64,000 nucleotides of DNA from Aestuariibius insulae (GTDB taxonomy: Bacteria; Pseudomonadota; Alphaproteobacteria; Rhodobacterales; Rhodobacteraceae), in contig NZ_JBFONW020000004.1 of NCBI RefSeq assembly GCF_040783535.2, positions 371,789 to 435,788 on the forward strand, given 5' to 3'. The stretch's first letter is position 1; every line of letters begins with the position of its first letter. The position numbers were made by a program, and so were the translations under genes. Positions 8,305 to 14,975 of this stretch are shown here, in pieces. The notes under the pieces were generated by a model. The model made no database searches, had not been told where the DNA came from, and was given only the letters and a program-made list of their open reading frames with translations.

Positions 8305-8547
8305 ATGAAAAAGCTTGTCTTGACCCTTGCTGCAATTGGTTTCGCCCTTCCCGCTATCGCTCAGGAAGTCGATCCTGCGATCGATACCGATGGTGATGGG
8401 CTCTACAGCTACCCTGAGCTGACCGCTGCATATCCCGACATGACGGAAGACCTGTTCACGGCAATCGACGTGAATGCCGATGGTGCAGCCGATGTCGAAG
8501 AGATGGCGGCAGCTGAAGCGAATGGTCTCGTCCCTTCGGGCGGCTAA
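8305..8547 (+). CDS. Small secreted EF-hand protein
   Basis: An 80-residue protein with a clear signal peptide (MKKLVLTLAAIGFALPAIAQ, cleavage after AIA). The mature part has two EF-hand-like loops: DTDGDGLYSYPEL and DVNADGAADVEEM, both with D-x-[DN]-x-[DA]-G spacing and an acidic residue at position 12. It probably binds calcium in the periplasm or outside the cell; no partner is evident. ATG 8305 follows AGGAG (8 bases). It is alone on its strand between anmK and a strong hairpin shared with ilvH. Small EF-hand proteins of this form are common in Roseobacter-type genomes, without known function. Confidence 0.85.
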   Translation: MKKLVLTLAAIGFALPAIAQEVDPAIDTDGDGLYSYPELTAAYPDMTEDLFTAIDVNADGAADVEEMAAAEANGLVPSGG

Positions 8548-8556
8548 GACCGAGCT

Positions 8557-8596
8557 CCGCCGCCTCCCCTCTCTATCTTCCCCCCGGAGGCGGCGG
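8557..8596. terminator. Strong hairpin between the EF-hand gene and ilvH
   Basis: CCGCCGCCTCC (8557-8567) pairs perfectly with GGAGGCGGCGG (8586-8596) around an 18-base loop rich in pyrimidines. It lies between two convergent genes and ends four bases before the ilvH stop, so it can end both transcripts. Confidence 0.7.
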
Positions 8597-8599
8597 GAC

Positions 8600-9157
8600 T
8601 TACCCGCGAGACAGGGCAGCAACGCCCGTCCGCGCAATATCCGACAGACCAAGCGGACGCATGAGATCGATGAAGGCATCGATCTTTTCGGGCGTTCCGG
8701 TCAGTTCGAAAACGAAGCTCTCAAGCGTGCTGTCGACGGCCTTGGCCCGAAAGATATCGGCCATGCGCATGGCTTCGACCCGCTTGTCACCGGTTCCCTT
8801 CACTTTCATCAAAGCCAGCTCCCGCTCGACGGATGCGCCTTCGACGGTGAGGTCGTGCACCTCGTGGACCGAAACGATACGGCCCAGCTGCGCCCGGATC
8901 TGCTCGATCACCTGCGGCGTGCCGGTGGTAACGATCGTGATGCGCGAGCGGTGTCCCTCGTGGTCGATTTCCGCAACCGTCAGGCTTTCGATATTATAAC
9001 CGCGCCCCGCAAAGAGGCCGATCACCCGTGCCAGAACGCCCGGCTCGTTGCCCACGACGACCGCGAGGGTGTGACGCTCGATCGTTTCGGAGAAGGCGGG
9101 GCGCAGGTTGTAGGCGGAATGGCTCGTGGCGCCTTTTTTGATCTTAAGGGCTGACAT
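8600..9157 (-). CDS. ilvH: Acetolactate synthase small (regulatory) subunit
   Basis: Regulatory subunit of acetohydroxyacid synthase; binds valine and activates the catalytic subunit. It has 185 residues. The N-terminal ACT domain is plain (TLAVVVGNEPGVLARVIGLF, then RGYNIESLTVAEID near residue 50), followed by a C-terminal ALS small-subunit domain (ELALMKVKGTGDKR, VFELTGTPEKIDAF). It is the last gene of the leftward unit ilvB-fkbM-unknown-ilvH; its ribosome-binding site (GAGGAATAGG) lies within the end of the preceding gene. Unlike most ilvBH/ilvIH operons, two unrelated genes separate it from the large subunit. Confidence 0.96.
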   Translation of the reverse strand: MSALKIKKGATSHSAYNLRPAFSETIERHTLAVVVGNEPGVLARVIGLFAGRGYNIESLTVAEIDHEGHRSRITIVTTGTPQVIEQIRAQLGRIVSVHEVHDLTVEGASVERELALMKVKGTGDKRVEAMRMADIFRAKAVDSTLESFVFELTGTPEKIDAFIDLMRPLGLSDIARTGVAALSRG

Positions 9158-9160
9158 ATC

Positions 9161-9556
9161 CTATTCCTCTTTCTCGTTGTGGTTCCGCAAACCCGTCCGG
9201 ATCAGGGAAGCCCGGCGTCGACCTGACGGGGTCTGGCCGGCCGTTTCATCAAGCAAAGCGCGCTCTTCGCTGCGGTGTGCCCTGTGCGTGGCCGCATTTT
9301 TAGTGCCCCAATGTCTGTCTTTACAACGATGGGAGAGCCGAAGGGCATCCGCATTTTCTTCGGAATACTCTGCGAGAGTCAGATCGACCTTTCCGGTCCG
9401 CCGAACACGACGGTTCTCAATGGCCTTTATCGTCCTCGCATGCTTGCGCGCGGCCTTGTCAGAGCTGTTGGCCATGATCTTGCGTTGACGCGCATCGTCC
9501 TTTTCCTTGCGCTTTGCGGGATCCAGACCCCTAGCGCGATCTTTCTTATCGATCAT
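9161..9556 (-). CDS. Basic protein of unknown function within the ilv operon
   Basis: I do not recognise it. The 131-residue product is very rich in Arg, Lys, Glu and Asp (MIDKKDRARGLDPAKRKEKD...), without signal peptide or membrane segment, and looks helical or disordered. Support for coding: same strand as its neighbours, 3 bases before ilvH, a GAAGAG upstream of ATG 9556, and the ilvH ribosome-binding site inside its end. Against: low complexity, and no motif. It might be a nucleic-acid-binding or ribosome-associated accessory protein, but that is only a guess from charge. Confidence 0.5.
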   Translation of the reverse strand: MIDKKDRARGLDPAKRKEKDDARQRKIMANSSDKAARKHARTIKAIENRRVRRTGKVDLTLAEYSEENADALRLSHRCKDRHWGTKNAATHRAHRSEERALLDETAGQTPSGRRRASLIRTGLRNHNEKEE

Positions 9557-9651
9557 CTCTTCAATCCCGCTCTTTCTGAGAAAATTGCCGATTTTGGCCG
9601 AAGCGAATTGCGATTGCCATCTTGAAGCCCGGACTTAGCATTTCGGCTATC

Positions 9652-10497
9652 TCACGTCCCGAAATAGCGGCTGAAGGTTCCGCTCAGCTCACTGCTTTCC
9701 GGCACGCAGAGGACGTCGAAGAACTTTCTGTAGGTCGCGAGACTGCTGATATGGCGAACCCGGAAGATGTCGTGAGGGCCGTTTCGGGCGAAATCATTGA
9801 CATAAAAGACGTATCCCAGCTTCTTCATGAACGCATCGAGTTCGGTTAGCTTCGTTCCGAAGCTGGCCATCACGTGCCGGGCAATCTCCATATAGATCAG
9901 TGGCTTGGTTCCCGAGACATACGTGGAAGAGCCCAGAAGCAGACCTTCGATACCTTCCAGGTCGATTTTTATGTAGTCGGGCCGGAAGTACCGCTCGACA
10001 AGCTGATCGATCCCGAATTGCGGCGTCTCTATTTTAGGAGCTGTGTCGTGCTGCTGCACGGAAAGCCTACTGGCCCCGGTATTGGTTTCATTTTCGGCCA
10101 GAGAGAACCGGTCTTCGGACGGAACCATCAGAGCATTCAACACCGTGACTTTTGGACGGCCATCGATCTGGAGTCCTTTTTCGTCCTGCGTTAGGCGGCC
10201 GATATTGCGATCCAAGATCGCTGCGGTGGCGGGGCTTCCCTCGACCGCCAGAATCTGCGCATTGGAGGACAACTTTGCCATCGCGGTCATCGAGAACGTG
10301 CCGATATGCGCGCCAAGATCGAACATTTTGGTGTGAGGCATCAAAACACTTGTGGCGAAAGCGAATTCGGGCCGAGTGTGGTTCCCGAATTGCTCAAGAT
10401 GTTCGGTGATGAGGTCATCTTCATAGGCTTCGATCGGACCGAAGCAGGAGTCTACGGTCACGATCTTTTTGCGTTCGAGGGTCGATGGCTCGCTCAT
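9652..10497 (-). CDS. FkbM family SAM-dependent methyltransferase
   Basis: A 281-residue methyltransferase of the Methyltransf_21/FkbM type. The SAM-binding motif is FDLGAHIGTFSM (near residue 67), followed by AVEGSPATAAILDRNI, and the FkbM hallmark is YIKIDLEGIEGLLLG (near residue 185). FkbM proteins O-methylate sugars or polyketides; here the substrate is unknown. ATG 10497 (MSEPSTLERK) was chosen because AAGGA stands 8 bases upstream. It begins 13 bp after the ilvB stop, so it is within the ilv transcription unit. There is no polysaccharide or secondary-metabolite cluster near, so the link to branched-chain amino acid synthesis is positional only. Confidence 0.85.
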   Translation of the reverse strand: MSEPSTLERKKIVTVDSCFGPIEAYEDDLITEHLEQFGNHTRPEFAFATSVLMPHTKMFDLGAHIGTFSMTAMAKLSSNAQILAVEGSPATAAILDRNIGRLTQDEKGLQIDGRPKVTVLNALMVPSEDRFSLAENETNTGASRLSVQQHDTAPKIETPQFGIDQLVERYFRPDYIKIDLEGIEGLLLGSSTYVSGTKPLIYMEIARHVMASFGTKLTELDAFMKKLGYVFYVNDFARNGPHDIFRVRHISSLATYRKFFDVLCVPESSELSGTFSRYFGT

Positions 10498-10510
10498 CTG
10501 GTGATCCTTG

Positions 10511-12256
10511 CTAGACCAATACTGCCCCCGTGGCCGTGATCTGTCCCTGAGTTTGCGCATTGGCGAGCAGCATCTCATTGTGCGCCTTACCTGACGGGAT
10601 CATCGGGAAACAGTTCTCGTGCTTCTCGACCAGGCAGTCGAAAAGAACCGGACCGTCGTGATTGATCATCTCCATGATCGCATCGTCCAGATCTGCGGGA
10701 TCTGAAACCATGATCCCCTTGGCTCCGAAGGCTTCCGCCAGCTTGACAAAATCGGGTAAGGCCTCGGACCAGCTTTGGGAATAGCGCTCTCCATGCAGGA
10801 GTTCCTGCCATTGGCGGACCATGCCGAGGCGTTCGTTGTTGAGGATGAACTGTTTGACGGGTAAGCGGTACTGAACTGACGTGCCCATCTCTTGCATATT
10901 CATCAGCCAGGAGGCCTCGCCGGCGACATTGATCACCAGTGCATCTGGATGGGCCAGTTGCACACCGATCGAGGCGGGGTGGCCATAGCCCATCGTCCCG
11001 AGCCCGCCAGAGGTCATCCATCGGTTCGGCTCTTCGAAGCCCAGATATTGCGCGGCCCACATCTGATGCTGGCCGACCTCGGTGCAGATGTACCGATCAT
11101 GATCCTTCGTCAGCGCCTCGAGCCGTTCCAGAGCGTATTGCGGCTTGATCGACGGACCTTCTTGGGTAAAGGCAAGGCAATTGATCTTGCGCCATTCCTT
11201 GATCTTGTCCCACCAAAATGTGGTGTCGGCGGTCTTCGATCCACGCTCACGCCAGATGCGCAGAACCTCTTTCAGAACGGTGCCAACATCACCGAGGATC
11301 GGGACATCGACATGGATGACCTTGTTGATCGAAGAGGGATCGATGTCGATATGAGCCTTCTTGGAGCCCGGGCTGAATGCGTCTGTGCGCCCCGTGATCC
11401 GGTCATCGAAACGGGCACCGATATTGATCATCAGATCGCAACCATGCATCGCCATATTGGCCTCGTAGAGACCATGCATCCCGAGCATGCCCAGCCAGTT
11501 TTTGCCGGATGCGGGATAAGCGCCGAGCCCCATCAGTGTGGACGTGATGGGAAAGTCCGTCTCGGCGACGAGTTCGCGCAGCAATTGACTGGCTTCGGGG
11601 CCAGAGTTGATAACCCCTCCGCCGGTATAGAAGACAGGCCTCTTTGCGGTCTCGATCAGCTCGACGAGCACTTCGATCGCCTCGGGATCGCCGTCAGTCC
11701 GGGGAGCGTAATGCGTCTCTACCGCGTGGGCTGGACTGTACTTGCCTGTGGCGAACTGGACGTCCTTCGGAATGTCGATCAGAACCGGTCCCGGGCGACC
11801 ATGGGTTGCAACGTGAAACGCCTCGTGAATGGTCGCGGACAGACGGTCCGTCTCTTTCACCAACCAGTTATGCTTGGTGCAGGGACGGGTGATCCCGACC
11901 GTATCGGCCTCTTGAAAGGCGTCTGAGCCGATCATGAAGGTCGGAACCTGCCCGGTCAAAACAATGATCGGGATCGAATCCATCAGCGCATCGGTCAGAC
12001 CAGTGACGGCATTCGTCGCACCCGGGCCGGAAGTGACCAAGGCCACGCCTGGCTTTCCGGTCGAACGGGCATAGCCCTCGGCAGCGTGAACCGCACCTTG
12101 CTCGTGGCGAACGAGGATGTGACGGATTTCATTCTGCTGGAAGATCTCATCGTAAATTGGAAGGACAGCGCCGCCGGGATATCCAAATACCGTGTCCACA
12201 CCCTGATCTCTCAGCGCTTGAACCACCATTTTTGCTCCAGTCATCTGACGTGTCAT
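10511..12256 (-). CDS. ilvB: Acetolactate synthase large (catalytic) subunit
   Basis: ThDP- and FAD-dependent enzyme that condenses two pyruvates to acetolactate, or pyruvate and 2-ketobutyrate to acetohydroxybutyrate; first step of valine, leucine and isoleucine synthesis. The 581-residue chain has the N-terminal ThDP domain with catalytic glutamate in VRHEQGAVHAAEGYARSTG (near residue 48), the central FAD domain, and the C-terminal pyrophosphate-binding domain (GYGHPASIGVQ). In the metal-binding motif, usually GD[GA]S, the sequence reads AGEASWLMNMQEM, with Glu where Asp is expected; ILNNERLGMVRQWQ follows at normal spacing. First gene of its operon, preceded by an attenuator with a leader peptide (12311-12415). 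Confidence 0.97.
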   Translation of the reverse strand: MTRQMTGAKMVVQALRDQGVDTVFGYPGGAVLPIYDEIFQQNEIRHILVRHEQGAVHAAEGYARSTGKPGVALVTSGPGATNAVTGLTDALMDSIPIIVLTGQVPTFMIGSDAFQEADTVGITRPCTKHNWLVKETDRLSATIHEAFHVATHGRPGPVLIDIPKDVQFATGKYSPAHAVETHYAPRTDGDPEAIEVLVELIETAKRPVFYTGGGVINSGPEASQLLRELVAETDFPITSTLMGLGAYPASGKNWLGMLGMHGLYEANMAMHGCDLMINIGARFDDRITGRTDAFSPGSKKAHIDIDPSSINKVIHVDVPILGDVGTVLKEVLRIWRERGSKTADTTFWWDKIKEWRKINCLAFTQEGPSIKPQYALERLEALTKDHDRYICTEVGQHQMWAAQYLGFEEPNRWMTSGGLGTMGYGHPASIGVQLAHPDALVINVAGEASWLMNMQEMGTSVQYRLPVKQFILNNERLGMVRQWQELLHGERYSQSWSEALPDFVKLAEAFGAKGIMVSDPADLDDAIMEMINHDGPVLFDCLVEKHENCFPMIPSGKAHNEMLLANAQTQGQITATGAVLV

Positions 12257-12310
12257 CTTGAGGATCTCCGTGTGTCGTCAGTTCTGCGCGTCATCATACA
12301 TGCGTTAGAC

Positions 12311-12339
12311 AAAAAAAAGCCCCCGATTGTATCGGGGGC
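12311..12339 (-). terminator. Transcription attenuator of the ilv operon
   Basis: On the reverse strand GCCCCCGAT and ATCGGGGGC (within 12319-12339) form a strong stem with a 3-base loop, followed by eight T (12311-12318): a textbook intrinsic terminator placed 55 bases upstream of ilvB rather than after a gene. The bases 12337-12339 are also part of a competing stem: GGCGCATGGG (12372-12381) with CCCATGCGCC (12337-12346), 10 perfect pairs. Formation of that stem would disrupt or delay the terminator. Confidence 0.9.
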
Positions 12340-12364
12340 GCATGGGAACCGGTCTGGTTGTCGA

Positions 12365-12415
12365 TTATCGACCCATGCGCCTTTTTCCTACAAGAATGAG
12401 TACGAGCTTCATCAT
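12365..12415 (-). CDS. ilvL: ilv operon leader peptide (attenuator peptide)
   Basis: A 16-codon reading frame, MMKLVLILVGKRRMGR, ends at TAA (12365-12367) just before the competing stems. Residues 4-9 are six consecutive branched-chain residues (Leu-Val-Leu-Ile-Leu-Val), the products of the pathway. GGAG stands 3-6 bases before the two ATG codons; an in-frame ATG three codons further up (12424) is an alternative start. Known of such leaders: ribosome stalling at scarce Leu, Val or Ile codons lets the antiterminator form and transcription continue into ilvB. The C-terminal codons themselves form the left arm of the stem at 12372-12381. Confidence 0.9.
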   Translation of the reverse strand: MMKLVLILVGKRRMGR

Positions 12416-12434
12416 TTTCTCCATCGTGCAACAT

Positions 12435-12464
12435 ACCTATGCCGGTCTTCTTTTGGGAGGTCAA
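12435..12464 (-). promoter_or_regulatory. Likely promoter of the ilv leader transcript
   Basis: On the reverse strand TTGACC (12459-12464) is a good -35 box; 18 bases further ATAGGT (12435-12440) is a fair -10 box. Transcription would begin at about 12428, just before the leader peptide ATG, giving a very short 5' end. The spacing supports the attenuator reading; the -10 match is weak. Confidence 0.5.
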
Positions 12465-12769
12465 CAGTCCTCGGGAGATTGTGTCGCAAATTTGCGAATC
12501 TCCGCAACTTCCTTTCTGCGGAAGAGAGTAGGTGAGGGACCTGCATCCCAATCCGAGATGTAAAGAGCATTCCCCCGCCCATCATCTGTGACCGCTAACG
12601 CAACTTTCGGTATCGCAAAGTCGCTGAGAACTTTGGCAAATGCGCCGAAAAGAAGCGCTTTTCCGCTATTTACACCCCTGTCCCAGACGCTAGTCTCGCG
12701 CCACTTGCAACGAGTTGGCCCGTCCCCGGGGGGAGGGGGCAGGTTTAAAAAAATGGGAGGATACCACCT
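12465..12769. other. Intergenic region between the ilv leader and the TRAP binding-protein gene
   Basis: About 300 bp without a gene. It must hold the promoter of the TRAP operon. A half-site GACCGCTAACGC at 12590-12601 resembles one arm of the operator-like palindromes before fda and edd, but the other arm is not clear. A G-run (GGGGGGAGGGGGC) stands at 12728-12740, and GGGAGG, 9 bases before ATG 12770, is the ribosome-binding site. Confidence 0.5.
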
Positions 12770-13852
12770 ATGGATCGTCGTTCTTTCTTGAAGACGTCGG
12801 CTCTGGGCGGCTCGGCAGCTGCAGCGACAACGCTTGCGGCACCGGCTTATGCACAGGGCAATCGTACACTGACCATGGTCACGACCTGGGGTCGCGGACT
12901 TGCTGGCGTTTTCGACGCGGCACAACGTGTCGCTGATACGATTACCGAAATGTCCGATGGCCAGCTGACCATCGACGTCAAAGCCGCCGGCGAGCTCGTC
13001 GGCGCATTCGAAGTTTTCGACGCCGTGACCGCCGGTCAGGCGGACATGTATCATGGCGCTGACTACTACTTCGTCGGTCAGCATCCCGGCTACGCGTTCT
13101 TTACCGCCGTGCCCTTCGGCATGACAGCGCAGGAATTGACCAACTGGTATCATTTCGGCGGCGGCATGGACCTGCACGACGAACTGGGTCAGATCTTCGG
13201 TCTGAAGTCGTTCCTGGCGGGCAACACCGGTGCGCAGGCCGGCGGCTGGTTCCGCCAGGAGATCACCGGACCGGGCGATTTCAACGGTCTGAAGTTCCGG
13301 ATGCCGGGTCTTGGCGGCGAAGCACTTGGCAAGATGGGTGCGTCTGTTCAGAACCTTCCGGGTGCGGAAGTCTATCAGGCGCTCGCTTCCGGTGCGATCG
13401 ACGGCACCGAATGGATCGGGCCTTGGGCTGACGAAAAGGCCGGTTTCCAGGAAATCACCCAGTTCTACTATGCTGCAGGCTTCCATGAGCCTGGCGCAGG
13501 CCTGTCGCTTGCGACGAACCGCGATGTCTTTGAAGAGCTGACACCCGCGCAGCAGAAGATCATCGAGATCGCCAGCGCCGAAGCGCACCAATGGAACCTC
13601 GCTCAGTTCCTCTCCAACAATGGTTCGGCACTTCAGCGTCTGCAGTCCGGCGGTGTGAAGATCCTCGAATTCCCCGACAGCGTCTGGGATGCAATGGGCA
13701 CTGCGGCTGAGGAAACGCTCAACCAGTATATGGATGACGAGCTTTACGCTCAGATCCATGGAAGTGCGATGGAGTCGATGCGCTCCTCTTCCAACTGGAT
13801 CACGCGCTCCGAGGGCGTGTACCGGACCCAGCGGGATCGTATCCTGGGCTAA
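12770..13852 (+). CDS. TRAP transporter substrate-binding protein (DctP/TakP-like)
   Basis: Periplasmic solute receptor of a TRAP transporter, 360 residues. It starts MDRRSFLKTSALGGS, a twin-arginine (RRSFLK) signal followed by a hydrophobic stretch and AYAQ cleavage site, so export by Tat is likely. The mature protein shows the family segments GGWFRQEITGPGDFNGLKFRMPGLGG (in parts; near residue 160-190), LPGAEVYQALASGAIDGTEWIGP and YYAAGFHEPGAGLS, seen in the alpha-keto-acid/dicarboxylate group of TRAP receptors. The exact ligand cannot be read. It is followed by an intercistronic hairpin and then by both permease genes, an arrangement that gives more receptor than permease. Two paralogues lie at 57.8-60.0 kb. 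Confidence 0.93.
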   Translation: MDRRSFLKTSALGGSAAAATTLAAPAYAQGNRTLTMVTTWGRGLAGVFDAAQRVADTITEMSDGQLTIDVKAAGELVGAFEVFDAVTAGQADMYHGADYYFVGQHPGYAFFTAVPFGMTAQELTNWYHFGGGMDLHDELGQIFGLKSFLAGNTGAQAGGWFRQEITGPGDFNGLKFRMPGLGGEALGKMGASVQNLPGAEVYQALASGAIDGTEWIGPWADEKAGFQEITQFYYAAGFHEPGAGLSLATNRDVFEELTPAQQKIIEIASAEAHQWNLAQFLSNNGSALQRLQSGGVKILEFPDSVWDAMGTAAEETLNQYMDDELYAQIHGSAMESMRSSSNWITRSEGVYRTQRDRILG

Positions 13853-13885
13853 TTGCCCGGATAAAATCCGCACGACGATCACGTC

Positions 13886-13912
13886 AGGCCCTTTCCTTCC
13901 GGGAAGGGCCTT
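13886..13912 (+). terminator. Intercistronic hairpin after the TRAP binding-protein gene
   Basis: AGGCCCTTTCC and GGGAAGGGCCT pair with one wobble around a TTCC loop. No T run follows. In binding-protein transport operons such hairpins stabilise the receptor mRNA and partly block read-through. Confidence 0.6.
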
Positions 13913-13979
13913 ACGAAAAACAAGACCGCAGGGATGCACATAGTGCTTGGAGCGGCCTTGTTCTATCGGGGGCTTTACC

Positions 13980-14963
13980 ATGGAAAACGAAACCGCCTGC
14001 ACCGGATTTTTTCGGGCCCGCGATGAGGACACGCTTAGCTGTCTGGATGCATTTCAAGAGAGCGGCGCGATACAGTGGTTTTTCGGCAATCTTCTTGAAG
14101 CCTTCTACAATATAGGCGCGGCACTCGCGCAGCCGGCGGCCTGGCTCAATTGGTCTGACAAAGAAGCGCTCATGCGTTTCATCTACTTCGGCGGCTCGGT
14201 CGAATTTTTCTTTGCGGTGCTGCTGATCGTTTTGGTCGTCGCGATCATCGGGTTCATCCGAAATGAATTCATGTGGGGCGTCGTGCGCGGCCTCGAAGGA
14301 GGGGCGAACCTGATCGGTCGCATCTTCGCATGGGCCGGTCTTTTGATGGTGCTCCAGCAGATCCTCATCGTTTTCATGCAGCGGATTTTCACGGCGTCGC
14401 AGATCTCACTCGGTATCGGCACCTCCTTCACAAAGGACATCAGCTGGTGGGCTGAAATGCTGAAGTTCGAGAACGCGCTCGTGGTGACGTTGTGCTGCAC
14501 CTACACCTTCGTGCAGGGCGGCCATGTGCGCGTCGATCTGGTCTATTCCGCCATCGGCCACCGGGCCAAGCGGGTCATCGATATGTTTGGCTCGCTGGTC
14601 TTCATGATGCCGGTTGCCATCCTAGTCTGGCTCTATGGCTGGTTCTTCCTCTGGCGCCACCTTGTTACCCCAAACCCATCGGCATCGGACACGTTGGATC
14701 GGTTAATGATGAAAAGCCGCGCCCTACGCTGGAATGTCGAGACAATCGGCTTCTCTCCCAACGGGTTTGACGCCTACTTCCTCTTCAAGGTCCTTCTGGT
14801 GATGTTTGCGGGGCTGGTCTTCCTACAGGGCATCGCATTCTTCTTCCGCTCCTTTCTGGAGTGGAAAGAGGGTGAAGAGAGCGAAGGTAAATATCTAGAC
14901 AGAGACGTTCTTGAACCCGGGGAGGTCGAAATGGCCGCGCCCGAACATCTTGCGCGTCAGTAA
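13980..14963 (+). CDS. TRAP transporter small permease (DctQ type), long form
   Basis: Small membrane subunit of the TRAP transporter, 327 residues, longer than the usual 160-230. Four core membrane segments are visible (for example FFFAVLLIVLVVAIIGFI, LLMVLQQILIVFMQRIF, FMMPVAILVWLYGWFFLW and FLFKVLLVMFAGLVFLQG), with the DctQ hallmark FVQGGHVRVDLVYS near residue 180. The N-terminus carries an extra cytoplasmic or membrane-proximal part of about 70 residues. ATG 13980 was preferred over an in-frame TTG at 13947, since GGGGGC lies 8 bases upstream. The gene is 12 bp before the large permease. Confidence 0.88.
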   Translation: MENETACTGFFRARDEDTLSCLDAFQESGAIQWFFGNLLEAFYNIGAALAQPAAWLNWSDKEALMRFIYFGGSVEFFFAVLLIVLVVAIIGFIRNEFMWGVVRGLEGGANLIGRIFAWAGLLMVLQQILIVFMQRIFTASQISLGIGTSFTKDISWWAEMLKFENALVVTLCCTYTFVQGGHVRVDLVYSAIGHRAKRVIDMFGSLVFMMPVAILVWLYGWFFLWRHLVTPNPSASDTLDRLMMKSRALRWNVETIGFSPNGFDAYFLFKVLLVMFAGLVFLQGIAFFFRSFLEWKEGEESEGKYLDRDVLEPGEVEMAAPEHLARQ

Positions 14964-14975
14964 GGGGCGGACGAT

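Noticed and set aside
12294..12551. 85-codon reverse frame over the ilv leader
   Set aside because: It is in a different frame from the leader peptide and crosses the attenuator; the short leader frame with ribosome-binding site explains the region better.
12461..14032. 523-codon reverse frame opposite the TRAP receptor
   Set aside because: Antisense of a receptor gene with signal peptide and family motifs; no start signal.
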